64,000 bases of DNA from contig NZ_AKJN02000009.1 in NCBI RefSeq assembly GCF_000282315.2, forward strand, positions 1 through 64,000, given 5' to 3'. Both the position numbers and the translations under genes were made by a program. This stretch comes from Pseudomonas sp. GM41(2012). Lineage in GTDB: Bacteria; Pseudomonadota; Gammaproteobacteria; Pseudomonadales; Pseudomonadaceae. Of the stretch, positions 1 through 9,108 are shown piece after piece; position 1 is the first letter of the stretch; each line of letters begins with the position of its first letter. Under the pieces are notes generated by a model that ran no database searches, was not told where the DNA came from, and worked only from the letters and a program-made list of their open reading frames with translations.

Positions 1-3000
1 GGCATGTTGTCGCTGATGTCTCCGGGCAACGACATGGACAAGTTCAAATTGCTGCAGGCGTTTTTCGCCAATGGTCCCGCCGGGATCAGCGAAGAGATGC
101 TGCGCCAGCAGGACATCTATAAACAAAGCCGCTTGAGCGGCCCGGTGATTGCCTATGTGCCGGACGACCCGCTGCACCCGCTGAAAGAGTACGCCTCGCT
201 GGCGGACTTCATGAAAGCGCTGATCAGCCAACTGCGCGAGCCGGACTACCAGGCGTTCTTCAGCCGTTTCGTGGCACAGAAGGACCAGGGCCGGTTCTTT
301 GCCCGGGTCCGCGAGCGTCTGAGCCAGATCACCTGGCAGCAGCGTGAACCGCTGGACATGGGGCCCTGGTGGCGGGAAACCGCGGTCGAGAACCCGAATG
401 CCGAGCCGATCACCAACCGACTGTCGGGCGAACTGTGGCCGCAGCTGTATCGCCTCAAGCGCGACAAGGCGATCAGCGACGCGCGGGCGATCGCCGTGCC
501 CACCGACGATGAAGACGCCGCCACGCGCTGGAAGCGCCTGAGCAGCTACCTGGACATCGGCTGGAACGTGTTCAACTTTGCCGCAATGCTGGTGCCGGGG
601 CTGGGCGAAGCCGTGCTGGCGCTGATGGTGGCGCAGATGGCCGAAGAGTTGCTGGAAGGCATCGAAGACTGGAGCAAGGGCGATCGCGACGAGGCGTCGG
701 CGCACATCAACGGGGTCATCATCAACTTTGCGCAACTGGCCTTGATGGCTGCCGGGCACGTATTGCCCCAAGGCAGTCGGGTGCCGGTCACCCCCAGTCC
801 GCTGATCGACCGTCTCAAACCGGTGAAGCTGCCCACGGGCAAGAGCCGCCTGTGGAAACCGGACCTGACACCTTACGAGCACTCGGTGGCGCTGCCAGCC
901 GAGGCCAAACCCGATGATCTGGGGCTGTATCAGCACGGCGAGCAGCAGTGGCTGCGGATGGAACAAAAGCATTACCAGGTGAGCCAGGACCCGGTGACGG
1001 GCGAGCATCGTCTGCAACATCCAGACCGGCCAGGCGCCTACCAACCGGTGGTGGAGCATAACGACGTCGGCGCCTGGAAAGCTGAAACCGAGCAACCGCT
1101 GACCTGGGACGCGACTCGCCTGATGCGCAGGCTGGACAACTCTCTGGAGCATTACTCGGCAGCCACCCTGGCCAAAATCCAGCAAGTGAGCGGCGTTGAA
1201 GAGGGGCTGTTGCGCCGACTGCATGTCGAGCATGAAACTCCGCCGGCGTTGTTACGCGACACGATCACGCGTTTCAATACTTACGCCGACGCGCAACGCT
1301 ATCCCGAGCAAATCCTGTCGAACCAGGTCCCGGAGGAGATGGCCGGTTTTCTGCCGACGACTCTTGTCGAACTACCGCGCTGGCCGGAGTCCCGGGCCCT
1401 GGAGGTATTTGAAGGCGATGATCGCACCGGGACGTCCTTCAAACATGGCAACACCATGGCCACCGAGCCACAAACGATCAAAATCAGCCGCTCGGAGTTG
1501 GTGGCCGGGAAATTGCCCGAGCGGGTGATTGAATCCCTGAACACGACCGAACTTCGCGAGATGCTGGGTACACAGGTCGCCAATGACACACCCTCACGGG
1601 TCGACGCGCTACGCAGCCGATTGGCCATGCAGGCGAAGAAACAACACAAGCGTCTGTTCGATGCGCTGTACAAAAGCCGCGATGTATCCGGCAGCCCGCA
1701 GGTGCGCTTGCTGGTGGACAATTCCCCGCAACTGCCCGGCAGCGTTGCGCAAGAATTACTGGACAGTGCCGAGCCTGCCGACCTGCAACACCTGGCCGAG
1801 AAACAGCGCCTGCCGCTGCGTTTGCGCCAGCAGGCACGCCGGGCGCAGGAGCAGGTGCGGGTGAATCGGGCATACGAGGGGCTTTACCTCGAAGAGCTGG
1901 AAAACGCCGACACCCGTCGCCTCGAGTTGGCCTCGCTGGCCAACTTGCCGGGATGGTCGGCGGATGTTCGGATCGAAATTCATCACCTGGGATTTTCCGG
2001 GGACCTGCTCGCCAGTGTGGGGCCGGCGGAAGCGCCGATCCGCAAAGTACTGGTGCTGGATGAGAACGGTCGTTATCAAGCGCGAGACGCGCAGGATCAG
2101 CATCTGCACGGTACCGACGATCTCTACGCCTCGGTGTTGCATGCCCTGCCGGATACCGAACGCAACGCACTGGGTTATGACATTCACGAAGGTGCCCGGT
2201 TGAAGGATGCCGTGCAGAGCTCACCGCTGAGCCATGCGCAACTGGAACCGATCCTGCTTGAGCACCCGATCCGCAAACCGGGGTACGACCCACAAACGAT
2301 GCGTTTGCCAGGGGGCGGGATGCTGGGATATTTTCGCGAACTCGCTGACAGGCGTTGGGGGCAGAGCCCGGAAGCGCGGATCAGGCGGCTCTACCCCTCA
2401 TTGACGTCAGACGAGACGGTCGCAATGCTGGACGGTTTTAACCGGGAAGGGATACCGGTTGACATGCAGATCGAGGCACTTGAACTCGAATTCGAACGGT
2501 TGAGCTTGAGCTTGAAGCGGTGGGTGAATTCGCCGACCCGGGATTTACGTTTCAGTGCCAGTGGCGTCGGGGAATGGAAAGCCAGGAATCAATTCGCCCG
2601 AAAAATCAGGCAGTGCTGGCAGCGTACCGGGCCAAAACAGCGTGACGCATTCGGCGATGTGATTGGGGAGCATCTGGACCTGAGCAATTTTCCGCTGGAC
2701 CTGCATTTCGAAAAAATGCCGGCGCTGGAAGCCAATTTCGACCATGTCACGTATTTGAAAATGCGTAACACCGGTATTTCCAATGCGGAACAGTCTTTTC
2801 TTAAGCCGTTTCGCAAGTTGCGTGCCTTGGACCTTGGGAGCAATAAGCTGACAACGTTGCCGCGACATATCGACGGGATGCCGCACCTCAATTTCCTCGA
2901 ACTCACGGGAAACCGGATTGTGCTGACACCCGCCGACGTCGAAAGGCTTGCCGGCTGCACCAAGTTGCAAACGCTGGGGCTGTCTCGCAATCCGTTGGGT

Positions 3001-4350
3001 CGGCTACCCAACATCGGTCGCATGCCCGACCTGCACACACTGCTTCTGTACGATACCGGAGCGACCACCTGGCCAGCCGGGCTGTTCGACCTTCCGCGCC
3101 CCCGGCATATCTGGTTGGACCTGCAGAATAATCTGCTCACGCGCATACCCGAAGTGTCGCCAGGTTCGGTAGATGGGGAGTTGCTGGCGCGCACGTTGCT
3201 CAGCCGCCAACCGCCCTTTATGTCACCTGAAAACCTGGAGTTGCTTAAGGAATACATCAGGACAGCAGGGCTGGACCCTGACCGCCCTTATCCCCCTAGA
3301 GGTGTGCGCGACAGCCTGGATTGGAAGCAAGGCATGACCCAGAGGGAGTGGATACAGAAGCAAGAGATCTGGGATGCACTTGAGGATGAACTCAACTCGT
3401 TCAGTTTCTTCAATGAGATCCGGCGCCTGACCCAATCGGCGGACTTCACCGCGGGTGGCGCCTATCGAACCGACTTGACAGCCAAGGTGTGGCGAATGAT
3501 CGAGCTGATGGCCAGGGACCCTGAGCTGCGCACGAAATTTTTTACCGAGGCCGCGATGCGCACCCAATGCGTGGATGCCGCGACCCAGCTATTCAACGTT
3601 CTGGGGGTTGAAGTGCTGGTCCAGGAAGCCCTTGAACTGGGCAACGCCAGTTTGATCGAAGCGCAGTTGGTCGAGTTGGCCAGGGGGAAGAGTCGCCTGG
3701 ATGAAATCGAGCGAATCGCCCGTCGCCATATCATCGAGCGCGAGGCCGCGGGCGAACGCTTTCGACGCATCGACGCCGGAGGCACTGTCACCGGAACCAT
3801 TGACGAGGTCGAGGTTCACCTGGCGTTCATGACGGACCTGGCAGAACGGCTTGAGCTGCCATGGCAGGCGCGCGGCATGATGTTTCGGCGAATCGCAGGC
3901 GTTACCAGCGAAATGATCGAGGGCGCCTACCAACGAGTTTTGGGGCTGGAGGAAGGCGATCTGCTGCGTGATTCGATTGCCGAACAACCATTCTGGCGGA
4001 GCTATGTGCAGCGTTCGAATCGGGCACGTTTCAGGGCGTTCGATAGCAAGACGGTAGCGACCACCGAGTTCAAGGTTGCTCTGGATGAACGCGCCTCCCG
4101 CACGGACCTGACACTGAAGGAAAGAGAGGAATTGAAGGAAGAAATCAGGGTACTTGCCGCCGAACTCGGTAAACCTGAAAGCGCCTTTGCGCCGGGTCAA
4201 GTCGTGACCGATGAAGCGTTTGTCGCAGAGCTTGACCTGATCAGGGAGGAGCGTGAAACCCTTATCAAGCAACTGACGCAGCAAGCCATGGACCGGGCAA
4301 AACTGCGCCGGGTTGAACCTCCTCTTTTTACGGTGGACACCTCTAGCTGA
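1..4350 (+). CDS. NEL-type E3 ubiquitin ligase / DUF6543 LRR toxin (5' partial)
   Basis: The frame is open to the first base, so the true start probably lies upstream; numbering here is from the ATG at position 4 (1448 aa). The first ~850 residues resemble the dermonecrotic-toxin-like DUF6543 region of Pseudomonas effectors, with a hydrophobic stretch near residues 185-220. Residues ~890-1055 are leucine-rich repeats (LRALDLGSNKLTTLP, LQTLGLSRNPLGRLP). The C-terminal third matches the NEL ligase fold of IpaH/SspH effectors, with the catalytic CxD motif at C1189-V-D1191. Members transfer ubiquitin to host proteins after delivery into eukaryotic cells; the LRRs usually choose the substrate. No secretion apparatus or chaperone is seen nearby, so delivery is unknown. 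It is convergent with ureC. Confidence 0.85.
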   Translation, partial: GMLSLMSPGNDMDKFKLLQAFFANGPAGISEEMLRQQDIYKQSRLSGPVIAYVPDDPLHPLKEYASLADFMKALISQLREPDYQAFFSRFVAQKDQGRFFARVRERLSQITWQQREPLDMGPWWRETAVENPNAEPITNRLSGELWPQLYRLKRDKAISDARAIAVPTDDEDAATRWKRLSSYLDIGWNVFNFAAMLVPGLGEAVLALMVAQMAEELLEGIEDWSKGDRDEASAHINGVIINFAQLALMAAGHVLPQGSRVPVTPSPLIDRLKPVKLPTGKSRLWKPDLTPYEHSVALPAEAKPDDLGLYQHGEQQWLRMEQKHYQVSQDPVTGEHRLQHPDRPGAYQPVVEHNDVGAWKAETEQPLTWDATRLMRRLDNSLEHYSAATLAKIQQVSGVEEGLLRRLHVEHETPPALLRDTITRFNTYADAQRYPEQILSNQVPEEMAGFLPTTLVELPRWPESRALEVFEGDDRTGTSFKHGNTMATEPQTIKISRSELVAGKLPERVIESLNTTELREMLGTQVANDTPSRVDALRSRLAMQAKKQHKRLFDALYKSRDVSGSPQVRLLVDNSPQLPGSVAQELLDSAEPADLQHLAEKQRLPLRLRQQARRAQEQVRVNRAYEGLYLEELENADTRRLELASLANLPGWSADVRIEIHHLGFSGDLLASVGPAEAPIRKVLVLDENGRYQARDAQDQHLHGTDDLYASVLHALPDTERNALGYDIHEGARLKDAVQSSPLSHAQLEPILLEHPIRKPGYDPQTMRLPGGGMLGYFRELADRRWGQSPEARIRRLYPSLTSDETVAMLDGFNREGIPVDMQIEALELEFERLSLSLKRWVNSPTRDLRFSASGVGEWKARNQFARKIRQCWQRTGPKQRDAFGDVIGEHLDLSNFPLDLHFEKMPALEANFDHVTYLKMRNTGISNAEQSFLKPFRKLRALDLGSNKLTTLPRHIDGMPHLNFLELTGNRIVLTPADVERLAGCTKLQTLGLSRNPLGRLPNIGRMPDLHTLLLYDTGATTWPAGLFDLPRPRHIWLDLQNNLLTRIPEVSPGSVDGELLARTLLSRQPPFMSPENLELLKEYIRTAGLDPDRPYPPRGVRDSLDWKQGMTQREWIQKQEIWDALEDELNSFSFFNEIRRLTQSADFTAGGAYRTDLTAKVWRMIELMARDPELRTKFFTEAAMRTQCVDAATQLFNVLGVEVLVQEALELGNASLIEAQLVELARGKSRLDEIERIARRHIIEREAAGERFRRIDAGGTVTGTIDEVEVHLAFMTDLAERLELPWQARGMMFRRIAGVTSEMIEGAYQRVLGLEEGDLLRDSIAEQPFWRSYVQRSNRARFRAFDSKTVATTEFKVALDERASRTDLTLKEREELKEEIRVLAAELGKPESAFAPGQVVTDEAFVAELDLIREERETLIKQLTQQAMDRAKLRRVEPPLFTVDTSS

Positions 4351-4431
4351 CCCCGGTTGTTTTTGCCTCGATGTGAAGGCGCAATCCTGCGCATCGAGGG
4401 TGCTGAAAAAATGGTATCGATAGATGCCTTT

Positions 4432-4464
4432 AAAACCCTGAGTGTGGGCGCACTCAGGGTTTTT
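4432..4464. terminator. Bidirectional Rho-independent terminator between the NEL gene and ureC
   Basis: The arms AAACCCTGAGTG and CACTCAGGGTTT form a 12-bp stem around a 6-base loop. There is a T-run on the right and an A-run on the left, so the hairpin can stop transcription from both convergent genes. A second, weaker inverted repeat (CCTCGATG/CATCGAGG) lies just upstream, near 4367-4400. Confidence 0.85.
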
Positions 4465-4478
4465 CTTGCTTTGAATCT

Positions 4479-6179
4479 TCAGAACAGAAAATAGCGCTGC
4501 GCCATCGGCAGCACATCCGCCGGTTCACACCAAAGCAACACGCCGTCGGCCTTGACCTGATAAGTCTGTGGGTCGACATCGATGTTCGGCAGGTAATCGT
4601 TGTGGATCAGGTCGGTTTTCTGCACGTCGCGGCAGCCTTTGACCACGGCGATTTTCTTTTTCAAACCCAGCGCTTCGGGCAATCCGGCGTCTTGTGCCGC
4701 CTGGCTGATGAAGGTCAGGCTGGTGGCGTGCAATGAGCCGCCGTAGCTGGCGAACATCGGGCGGTAGTGCACCGGTTGCGGTGTTGGAATCGACGCGTTG
4801 GCATCCCCCATCAGGCTGGCCGCAATGGCACCGCCTTTTAGAATCAACGTCGGTTTCACCCCGAAAAACGCCGGACGCCAGAGCACCAGGTCGGCCCATT
4901 TGCCCACTTCGACCGAGCCCACTTCATGGCTGATGCCGTGGGTGATTGCGGGGTTGATGGTGTACTTGGCAATGTAGCGTTTGGCGCGGAAGTTGTCGTT
5001 GCCTTCGCCATCACCGGGCAACGGGCCGCGCTGTTTTTTCATCTTGTCGGCGGTCTGCCAGGTGCGGGTGATCACTTCGCCAACGCGGCCCATGGCCTGG
5101 CTGTCGGAGCTGATCATCGAGAACGCGCCGAGGTCGTGGAGGATGTCTTCGGCGGCGATGGTTTCGCGGCGAATGCGGCTTTCGGCGAAGGCCACGTCTT
5201 CGGCAATGCTTGGGTCGAGGTGATGGCAGACCATCAGCATGTCGAGGTGTTCGTCGATGGTGTTGCGGGTGAACGGCCGGGTCGGGTTGGTGGAACTCGG
5301 CAGCACGTTGGCAAAGCCGCAGGCCTTGATGATGTCCGGGGCATGACCGCCGCCCGCACCTTCGGTGTGATAGGTGTGGATGGTCCGGCCTTTGAAAGCG
5401 GCGAGGGTGGTCTCGACGAAACCGGATTCGTTGAGGGTGTCGGTGTGGATCGCCACTTGTACGTCGTACTGGTCGGCGACGTTCAGGCAGTTGTCGATGC
5501 TCGCCGGGGTGGTGCCCCAGTCTTCGTGCAACTTCAGGCCGATGGCGCCGGCCTTGACCTGCTCGATCAACGGTTCCGGCAGGCTGGCGTTGCCCTTGCC
5601 GGTGAAGCCGATGTTCATCGGGAACGCATCGGCGGCCTGGAGCATGCGCGCCAGGTGCCACGGGCCGGACGTGCAGGTGGTTGCATTGGTGCCCGTGGCC
5701 GGGCCGGTGCCGCCGCCGATCATGGTGGTGACGCCGCTCATCAATGCTTCTTCGATCTGCTGCGGGCAGATGAAATGGATGTGCGTGTCGATGCCGCCCG
5801 CGGTGAGGATCATGCCTTCACCGGCGATGACTTCGGTGCTGGCGCCGACTGCGATGCTCACGTTCGGCTGGATGTCCGGGTTGCCGGCCTTGCCGATAGC
5901 GGCGATGCGCCCGTCCTTGAGGCCGACATCGGCCTTGACGATGCCCCAGTGGTCGATGATCAGCGCGTTGGTGATCAACGTGTCGACGACCTCAGCGGCG
6001 AGCAATTGGCTTTGACCCTGGCCGTCGCGGATGACTTTGCCGCCGCCGAATTTCACTTCTTCACCGTAGGTGGTGAAGTCTTTCTCGACTTCGATCCACA
6101 GCTCGGTGTCGGCCAGACGGACCTTGTCACCGACGGTGGGGCCGAACATGTCGGCGTAGGCCTGACGGGAAATCTTCAT
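4479..6179 (-). CDS. ureC: Urease subunit alpha
   Basis: Catalytic subunit of urease, which hydrolyses urea to ammonia and carbamate in the cytoplasm. The 566-aa length is normal for the family. All nickel-site residues are present: H133 and H135 in GIDTHIHF, the carbamylated lysine K216 in GAIGLKLHED, H245, H271 in HTYHTEG and D359. The active-site flap MVCHH has C318 and H319. The ATG follows AAGGCGA at a normal distance. It is the last gene of the minus-strand urea block and is separated from ureB by a repeat-bearing gap of about 140 bases, so it may depend on read-through. The accessory genes for nickel insertion are not in the window. Confidence 0.98.
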   Translation of the reverse strand: MKISRQAYADMFGPTVGDKVRLADTELWIEVEKDFTTYGEEVKFGGGKVIRDGQGQSQLLAAEVVDTLITNALIIDHWGIVKADVGLKDGRIAAIGKAGNPDIQPNVSIAVGASTEVIAGEGMILTAGGIDTHIHFICPQQIEEALMSGVTTMIGGGTGPATGTNATTCTSGPWHLARMLQAADAFPMNIGFTGKGNASLPEPLIEQVKAGAIGLKLHEDWGTTPASIDNCLNVADQYDVQVAIHTDTLNESGFVETTLAAFKGRTIHTYHTEGAGGGHAPDIIKACGFANVLPSSTNPTRPFTRNTIDEHLDMLMVCHHLDPSIAEDVAFAESRIRRETIAAEDILHDLGAFSMISSDSQAMGRVGEVITRTWQTADKMKKQRGPLPGDGEGNDNFRAKRYIAKYTINPAITHGISHEVGSVEVGKWADLVLWRPAFFGVKPTLILKGGAIAASLMGDANASIPTPQPVHYRPMFASYGGSLHATSLTFISQAAQDAGLPEALGLKKKIAVVKGCRDVQKTDLIHNDYLPNIDVDPQTYQVKADGVLLWCEPADVLPMAQRYFLF

Positions 6180-6229
6180 TCGTTCGCCTTGAGATTCAAT
6201 TGAATTTTAGACCGCTCGCGTAGCTCGCT

Positions 6230-6293
6230 ATCGCGAGCAAGCTTTGCTCCTACGGGGGCGTGGTCACCTGTAGGAGCAAGGCTTGCCCGCGAT
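6230..6293. repeat. Intergenic inverted repeat of the Pseudomonas GAGC/GCTC family
   Basis: The arms ATCGCGAGCAAGCTTTGCTCC and GGAGCAAGGCTTGCCCGCGAT are near-complementary and could form one long hairpin between ureB and ureC. The same family recurs at eight other sites in this window. Such elements are typical of P. fluorescens-group intergenic DNA. Confidence 0.85.
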
Positions 6294-6318
6294 GGGGCCG
6301 GTGCAGACACCGCATTAT

Positions 6319-6624
6319 TTACAGGTCACCCATGATCCGCCCGGCAAACCCGAACACCCGGCGATGCCCGGCCAGGTCTACCAACTCGACCTCGCGGCTC
6401 TGCCCAGGTTCGAAGCGCACGGCGGTGCCGGCGGGGATGTTCAGGCGCATGCCGCGGCTGGCGGCGCGGTCGAACGTCAGCGCATCGTTGGTTTCGAAGA
6501 AGTGGTAATGCGAGCCGACCTGGATCGGCCGGTCGCCGCTGTTGGCCACCTTCAGGCTGACGGTGCGGCGGCCAACGTTGAGTTCGATGTCACCGGGCTG
6601 GATCTGGTATTCACCGGGAATCAT
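6319..6624 (-). CDS. ureB: Urease subunit beta
   Basis: Structural beta subunit of urease, 101 aa. The N-terminus MIPGEYQIQPGDIELN and the stretch VGSHYHFFETN are hallmarks of the family. The ATG at 6622-6624 is preferred over an in-frame TTG one codon earlier because AGGAG lies eight bases before it. The start overlaps the stop of the upstream acetyltransferase by one base (TGATG), which suggests coupled translation. It assembles with UreA and UreC into the urease apoenzyme. Confidence 0.96.
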   Translation of the reverse strand: MIPGEYQIQPGDIELNVGRRTVSLKVANSGDRPIQVGSHYHFFETNDALTFDRAASRGMRLNIPAGTAVRFEPGQSREVELVDLAGHRRVFGFAGRIMGDL

Positions 6625-7157
6625 CAATGGGCTCCTTGGAGAATCTTGTAGTAGAGGGCAGTCGGTTTGTAGCGGCCGCTCGGGTCGCAGGCATAGTCAG
6701 GGATTTCACCGGCGCGGGTGTAACCCAAGGCTTTGTAGAAGTCTTCGGCAGGGGAGCCGGCCTCGGTGTCGAGGTAGAGCATGCCGCGCTTGTGCTGGAG
6801 GGCGGCCGTTTCCAGCGCACTCATCAACTGTTGGCCCAGACCCCGGCGACGCGCATGTTCACGTACCAGCAGTTTTTGCACTTCGGCGCGGTTCAGGCCA
6901 TTGGCTTTCTGGCACAGAGTCAGTTGCACACTGGCCTGCACTTGCTCGTCCTTGACCACCACCCACAGCAACACGTTGCCCTTGTTCAGGTTCTCCTGGA
7001 CATCATCGAAATAGGCTCGGGCCTGGGTGGCGTCCAGATCGGCCATGAACCCGACGCTGGCGCCATAGCCGACGGCGTCGAGCAGCAGATCAATCAAACC
7101 CTGACGATAGTGCGCAAAGCTTTCAACATTGACGCGGCGCAGTTGGGCGGCGTTCAT
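6624..7157 (-). CDS. GNAT family N-acetyltransferase
   Basis: A 177-aa GNAT protein. The acetyl-CoA motif A is visible as VREHARRRGLGQQLM, followed by the motif B region EDFYKALGYTRAGEIPDYACDPSG. The substrate cannot be told from sequence. It lies inside the urease operon between a second GNAT gene and ureB, and it overlaps ureB, so it is co-expressed with urease. As I recall, PAO1 has a single acetyltransferase gene (PA4866) between ureA and ureB; this genome has two. Confidence 0.9.
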   Translation of the reverse strand: MNAAQLRRVNVESFAHYRQGLIDLLLDAVGYGASVGFMADLDATQARAYFDDVQENLNKGNVLLWVVVKDEQVQASVQLTLCQKANGLNRAEVQKLLVREHARRRGLGQQLMSALETAALQHKRGMLYLDTEAGSPAEDFYKALGYTRAGEIPDYACDPSGRYKPTALYYKILQGAH

Positions 7158-7163
7158 GGCAAA

Positions 7164-7697
7164 TTACTCCTTGTTGGCGGTCGGCGGCTCCGCGCCAGGA
7201 TTGAGGGTCAGTTGCATAAAAGTCAGGTCCAGCCAGCGACCGAACTTGGTGCCCACCTGGGGCATTTGGCCGGTCGTCACGAAACCGGCTCGTTCATGCA
7301 GGTGAATAGACGCGGCGTTACCGCTTTCGATGGCGGCGACCATTACATGTTTGTCGCAGCCTTTGGCGCGCTCGATCAACGCGGTCATCAATTTCGGGCC
7401 GAGGCCATTGCCACGCTGATCGCTGCGCACGTAAACCGAATGCTCCACGGTGTGGCGGAACCCGTCGAACGGCCGCCAGTCACCGAATGAAGCGTAGCCC
7501 AGCACCGTGTTGTCGCCGTCGACAATCACCAGAATCGGGTAGCCCTGGGATTGGCGGGCGCTGAACCAGGTCTGGCGGTTACCCAAATCCACGGCCTGTT
7601 CGTTCCAGATGGCCGTGGTGTTGAGCACGGCGTCGTTGTAGATGTCGCGGATCGCCGGCAAGTCGGCGTGCGCTGCATCGCGGATGTGGTAAGTCAT
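7164..7697 (-). CDS. Phosphinothricin / methionine sulfoximine-type N-acetyltransferase
   Basis: A 177-aa GNAT enzyme of the Pat/PitA type, which acetylates glutamine-synthetase inhibitors such as phosphinothricin and methionine sulfoximine. The N-terminus has the family pattern IRDAAHADLPAIRDIYNDAV, then VEHSVYVRSDQRGNGLGPKLM (acetyl-CoA loop) and HERAGFVTTGQMPQVG near the end. It sits nine bases after ureA and six bases before the next GNAT gene. Its place in a nitrogen-release operon fits a role in protecting ammonium assimilation, but that is inference. I recall the PAO1 counterpart as PA4866. Confidence 0.88.
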   Translation of the reverse strand: MTYHIRDAAHADLPAIRDIYNDAVLNTTAIWNEQAVDLGNRQTWFSARQSQGYPILVIVDGDNTVLGYASFGDWRPFDGFRHTVEHSVYVRSDQRGNGLGPKLMTALIERAKGCDKHVMVAAIESGNAASIHLHERAGFVTTGQMPQVGTKFGRWLDLTFMQLTLNPGAEPPTANKE

Positions 7698-7706
7698 GGC
7701 GCGGCC

Positions 7707-8009
7707 TCAGGCGATCGGTTGGTGAACGGTGACCAGTTTGGTGCCGTCGGGAAAGGTCGCTTCGACCTGGATCTCCGGGATCATTTCCGGGATGCCTTCC
7801 ATCACTTGTTCGCGGCTGAGCAGGGTGGTGCCGAAGTGCATCAACTCGGCCACGGTCTGGCCGTCGCGCGCGCCTTCGAGCAGCGCGGCGGAAATGTAGG
7901 CCATGGCTTCCGGGTAGTTGAGTTTCACGCCGCGCGCCAAACGCCGCTCGGCCACGAGGCCGGCGGTGAAGATCAACAGCTTGTCTTTTTCGCGTGGGGT
8001 CAGGTCCAT
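7707..8009 (-). CDS. ureA: Urease subunit gamma
   Basis: Structural gamma subunit of urease, 100 aa, the usual size. The N-terminus MDLTPREKDKLLIFTAG and the motif LNYPEAMAYISAALLEGARDG are diagnostic. The C-terminus (FPDGTKLVTVHQPI) is intact and the protein is not fused to UreB. About 230 bases with a large inverted repeat separate it from ureD upstream, so ureA may have its own start of transcription. Confidence 0.97.
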   Translation of the reverse strand: MDLTPREKDKLLIFTAGLVAERRLARGVKLNYPEAMAYISAALLEGARDGQTVAELMHFGTTLLSREQVMEGIPEMIPEIQVEATFPDGTKLVTVHQPIA

Positions 8010-8070
8010 CGTTTGGAATCCATCTGGGCAGTTTTGTGAGGTTCTTGCGGTTTGGGGGTGTCAATGAAAA

Positions 8071-8234
8071 CCACCCCTCACCCTAACCCTCTCCCCAGAG
8101 GGGAGAGGGGACTGATCTCGGTTGGATGTTGGGGCCGGATCAGTCAGTAGCATTCTTGTGTCTGGAATATTTCTGCAAATCACATCGGTCAGGCTCCCTC
8201 TCCCCCTTGGGGAGAGGGCGGGGGGTGAGGGGTG
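8071..8234. repeat. Large inverted repeat of CCCTCTCCCC-type elements
   Basis: Two palindromic elements face each other. CCCTCTCCCC-AGA-GGGGAGAGGG is at 8087-8109 and CCCTCTCCCCC-TT-GGGGAGAGGG is at 8196-8218. They are flanked by CCACCCCTCACCC on the left and GGGGTGAGGGGTGG on the right, so the whole unit is also an inverted repeat. It fills the ureD-ureA gap. The same element occurs between urtA and urtB. Confidence 0.85.
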
Positions 8235-8238
8235 GCCC

Positions 8239-9078
8239 TCAAGTACTCCAAATCCTCGGCGGCAAAGCTTCCCGGCCAAGCAACGCAGGCCTGAGCAATC
8301 GCCACAAATCAATCAGCCAACCCCTCGCCAGCAGCGCTTCACTGGCCAGGCAACGTGCAACCAAAAGCCCCGGCAACTGGGTCAGGTCTCCGCGCACGTC
8401 ATGGGGCAGCGAACGGCATTTCTCCAACAAGTCGCTATCGATGTCGCCAGTCACCAACAGGGTCGCAAACACCGGTTGCCCATCCAGCCCAATCGGCGAA
8501 TCAAGTAAACCATCGCCTCCGACAATGCGCTGGCGTTCATGCCAGAGCAACTGACCGTCGCGGCGGATGTCCAGTTGCGCCTGAAAATGCCCGCGATCAA
8601 ATCGCTCGCCGCTGGCCGGCCGTCCCAGCGCCACCACGTCCCAGTAGAACACCCGGGCATCGCCTTCAAGGTCGATGCACGTGCTGAGTTCAGCCTGGGC
8701 GGCACTGAAAATGATCGTCTCTTGTGGCAACCATTCAAGTGTCGCACCGGTCGCCACTTTCAAATCCAGCTGCTGATAAGCGGGGCCCGCCGCGCGATAC
8801 CATTTGGCCGCGCCGGGGCTGGTGATTTGCGCCCAGGCATCGCGGCCGACACTGGCCGAGATGTCCAGCCGATCGCCGCCGGCAATCCCGCCCGGCGGGT
8901 GCACGATGATGTGCTGGCAAACCTCCGGCCCTTCGGCATACAGATGCTTCTGCACCCGCAGCGGGCCTTTGTGCCGGCGCTGAACCGGGCGGGTGCTGTC
9001 GCCGAATCGGGCGTAGCCGAGTTCCAGCTCGGCATGCCAGCTCGGGGTAAACAGGGCAGTGAGGACGGGTAAATTCAT
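8239..9078 (-). CDS. ureD: Urease accessory protein UreD
   Basis: UreD (279 aa) binds the urease apoprotein and, with UreF and UreG, helps load nickel and carbamylate the active-site lysine. Family features are present: RHKGPLRVQKHLYAEG near the N-terminus, HPPGGIAGGDRLDI, and TSPGAAKWYRA. The ATG at 9078 starts MNLPVLTALFTPSWHAELEL. It is the first urease gene after urtE, 30 bases away, so the urea importer and urease genes may be read together. UreE, UreF and UreG are not encoded in the window. Confidence 0.95.
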   Translation of the reverse strand: MNLPVLTALFTPSWHAELELGYARFGDSTRPVQRRHKGPLRVQKHLYAEGPEVCQHIIVHPPGGIAGGDRLDISASVGRDAWAQITSPGAAKWYRAAGPAYQQLDLKVATGATLEWLPQETIIFSAAQAELSTCIDLEGDARVFYWDVVALGRPASGERFDRGHFQAQLDIRRDGQLLWHERQRIVGGDGLLDSPIGLDGQPVFATLLVTGDIDSDLLEKCRSLPHDVRGDLTQLPGLLVARCLASEALLARGWLIDLWRLLRPALLGREALPPRIWST

Positions 9079-9108
9079 GATGTCTAATTATCGTTAGGAC
9101 GCTGCAGA

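Noticed and set aside
4926..6203. 425-aa plus-strand open frame opposite ureC
   Set aside because: It is the antisense shadow of ureC, whose minus-strand product has every urease active-site residue. The same holds for the long frames opposite urtB (11968-13392), purH (49645-51729), retS (46079-47392) and accC (55319-56890).
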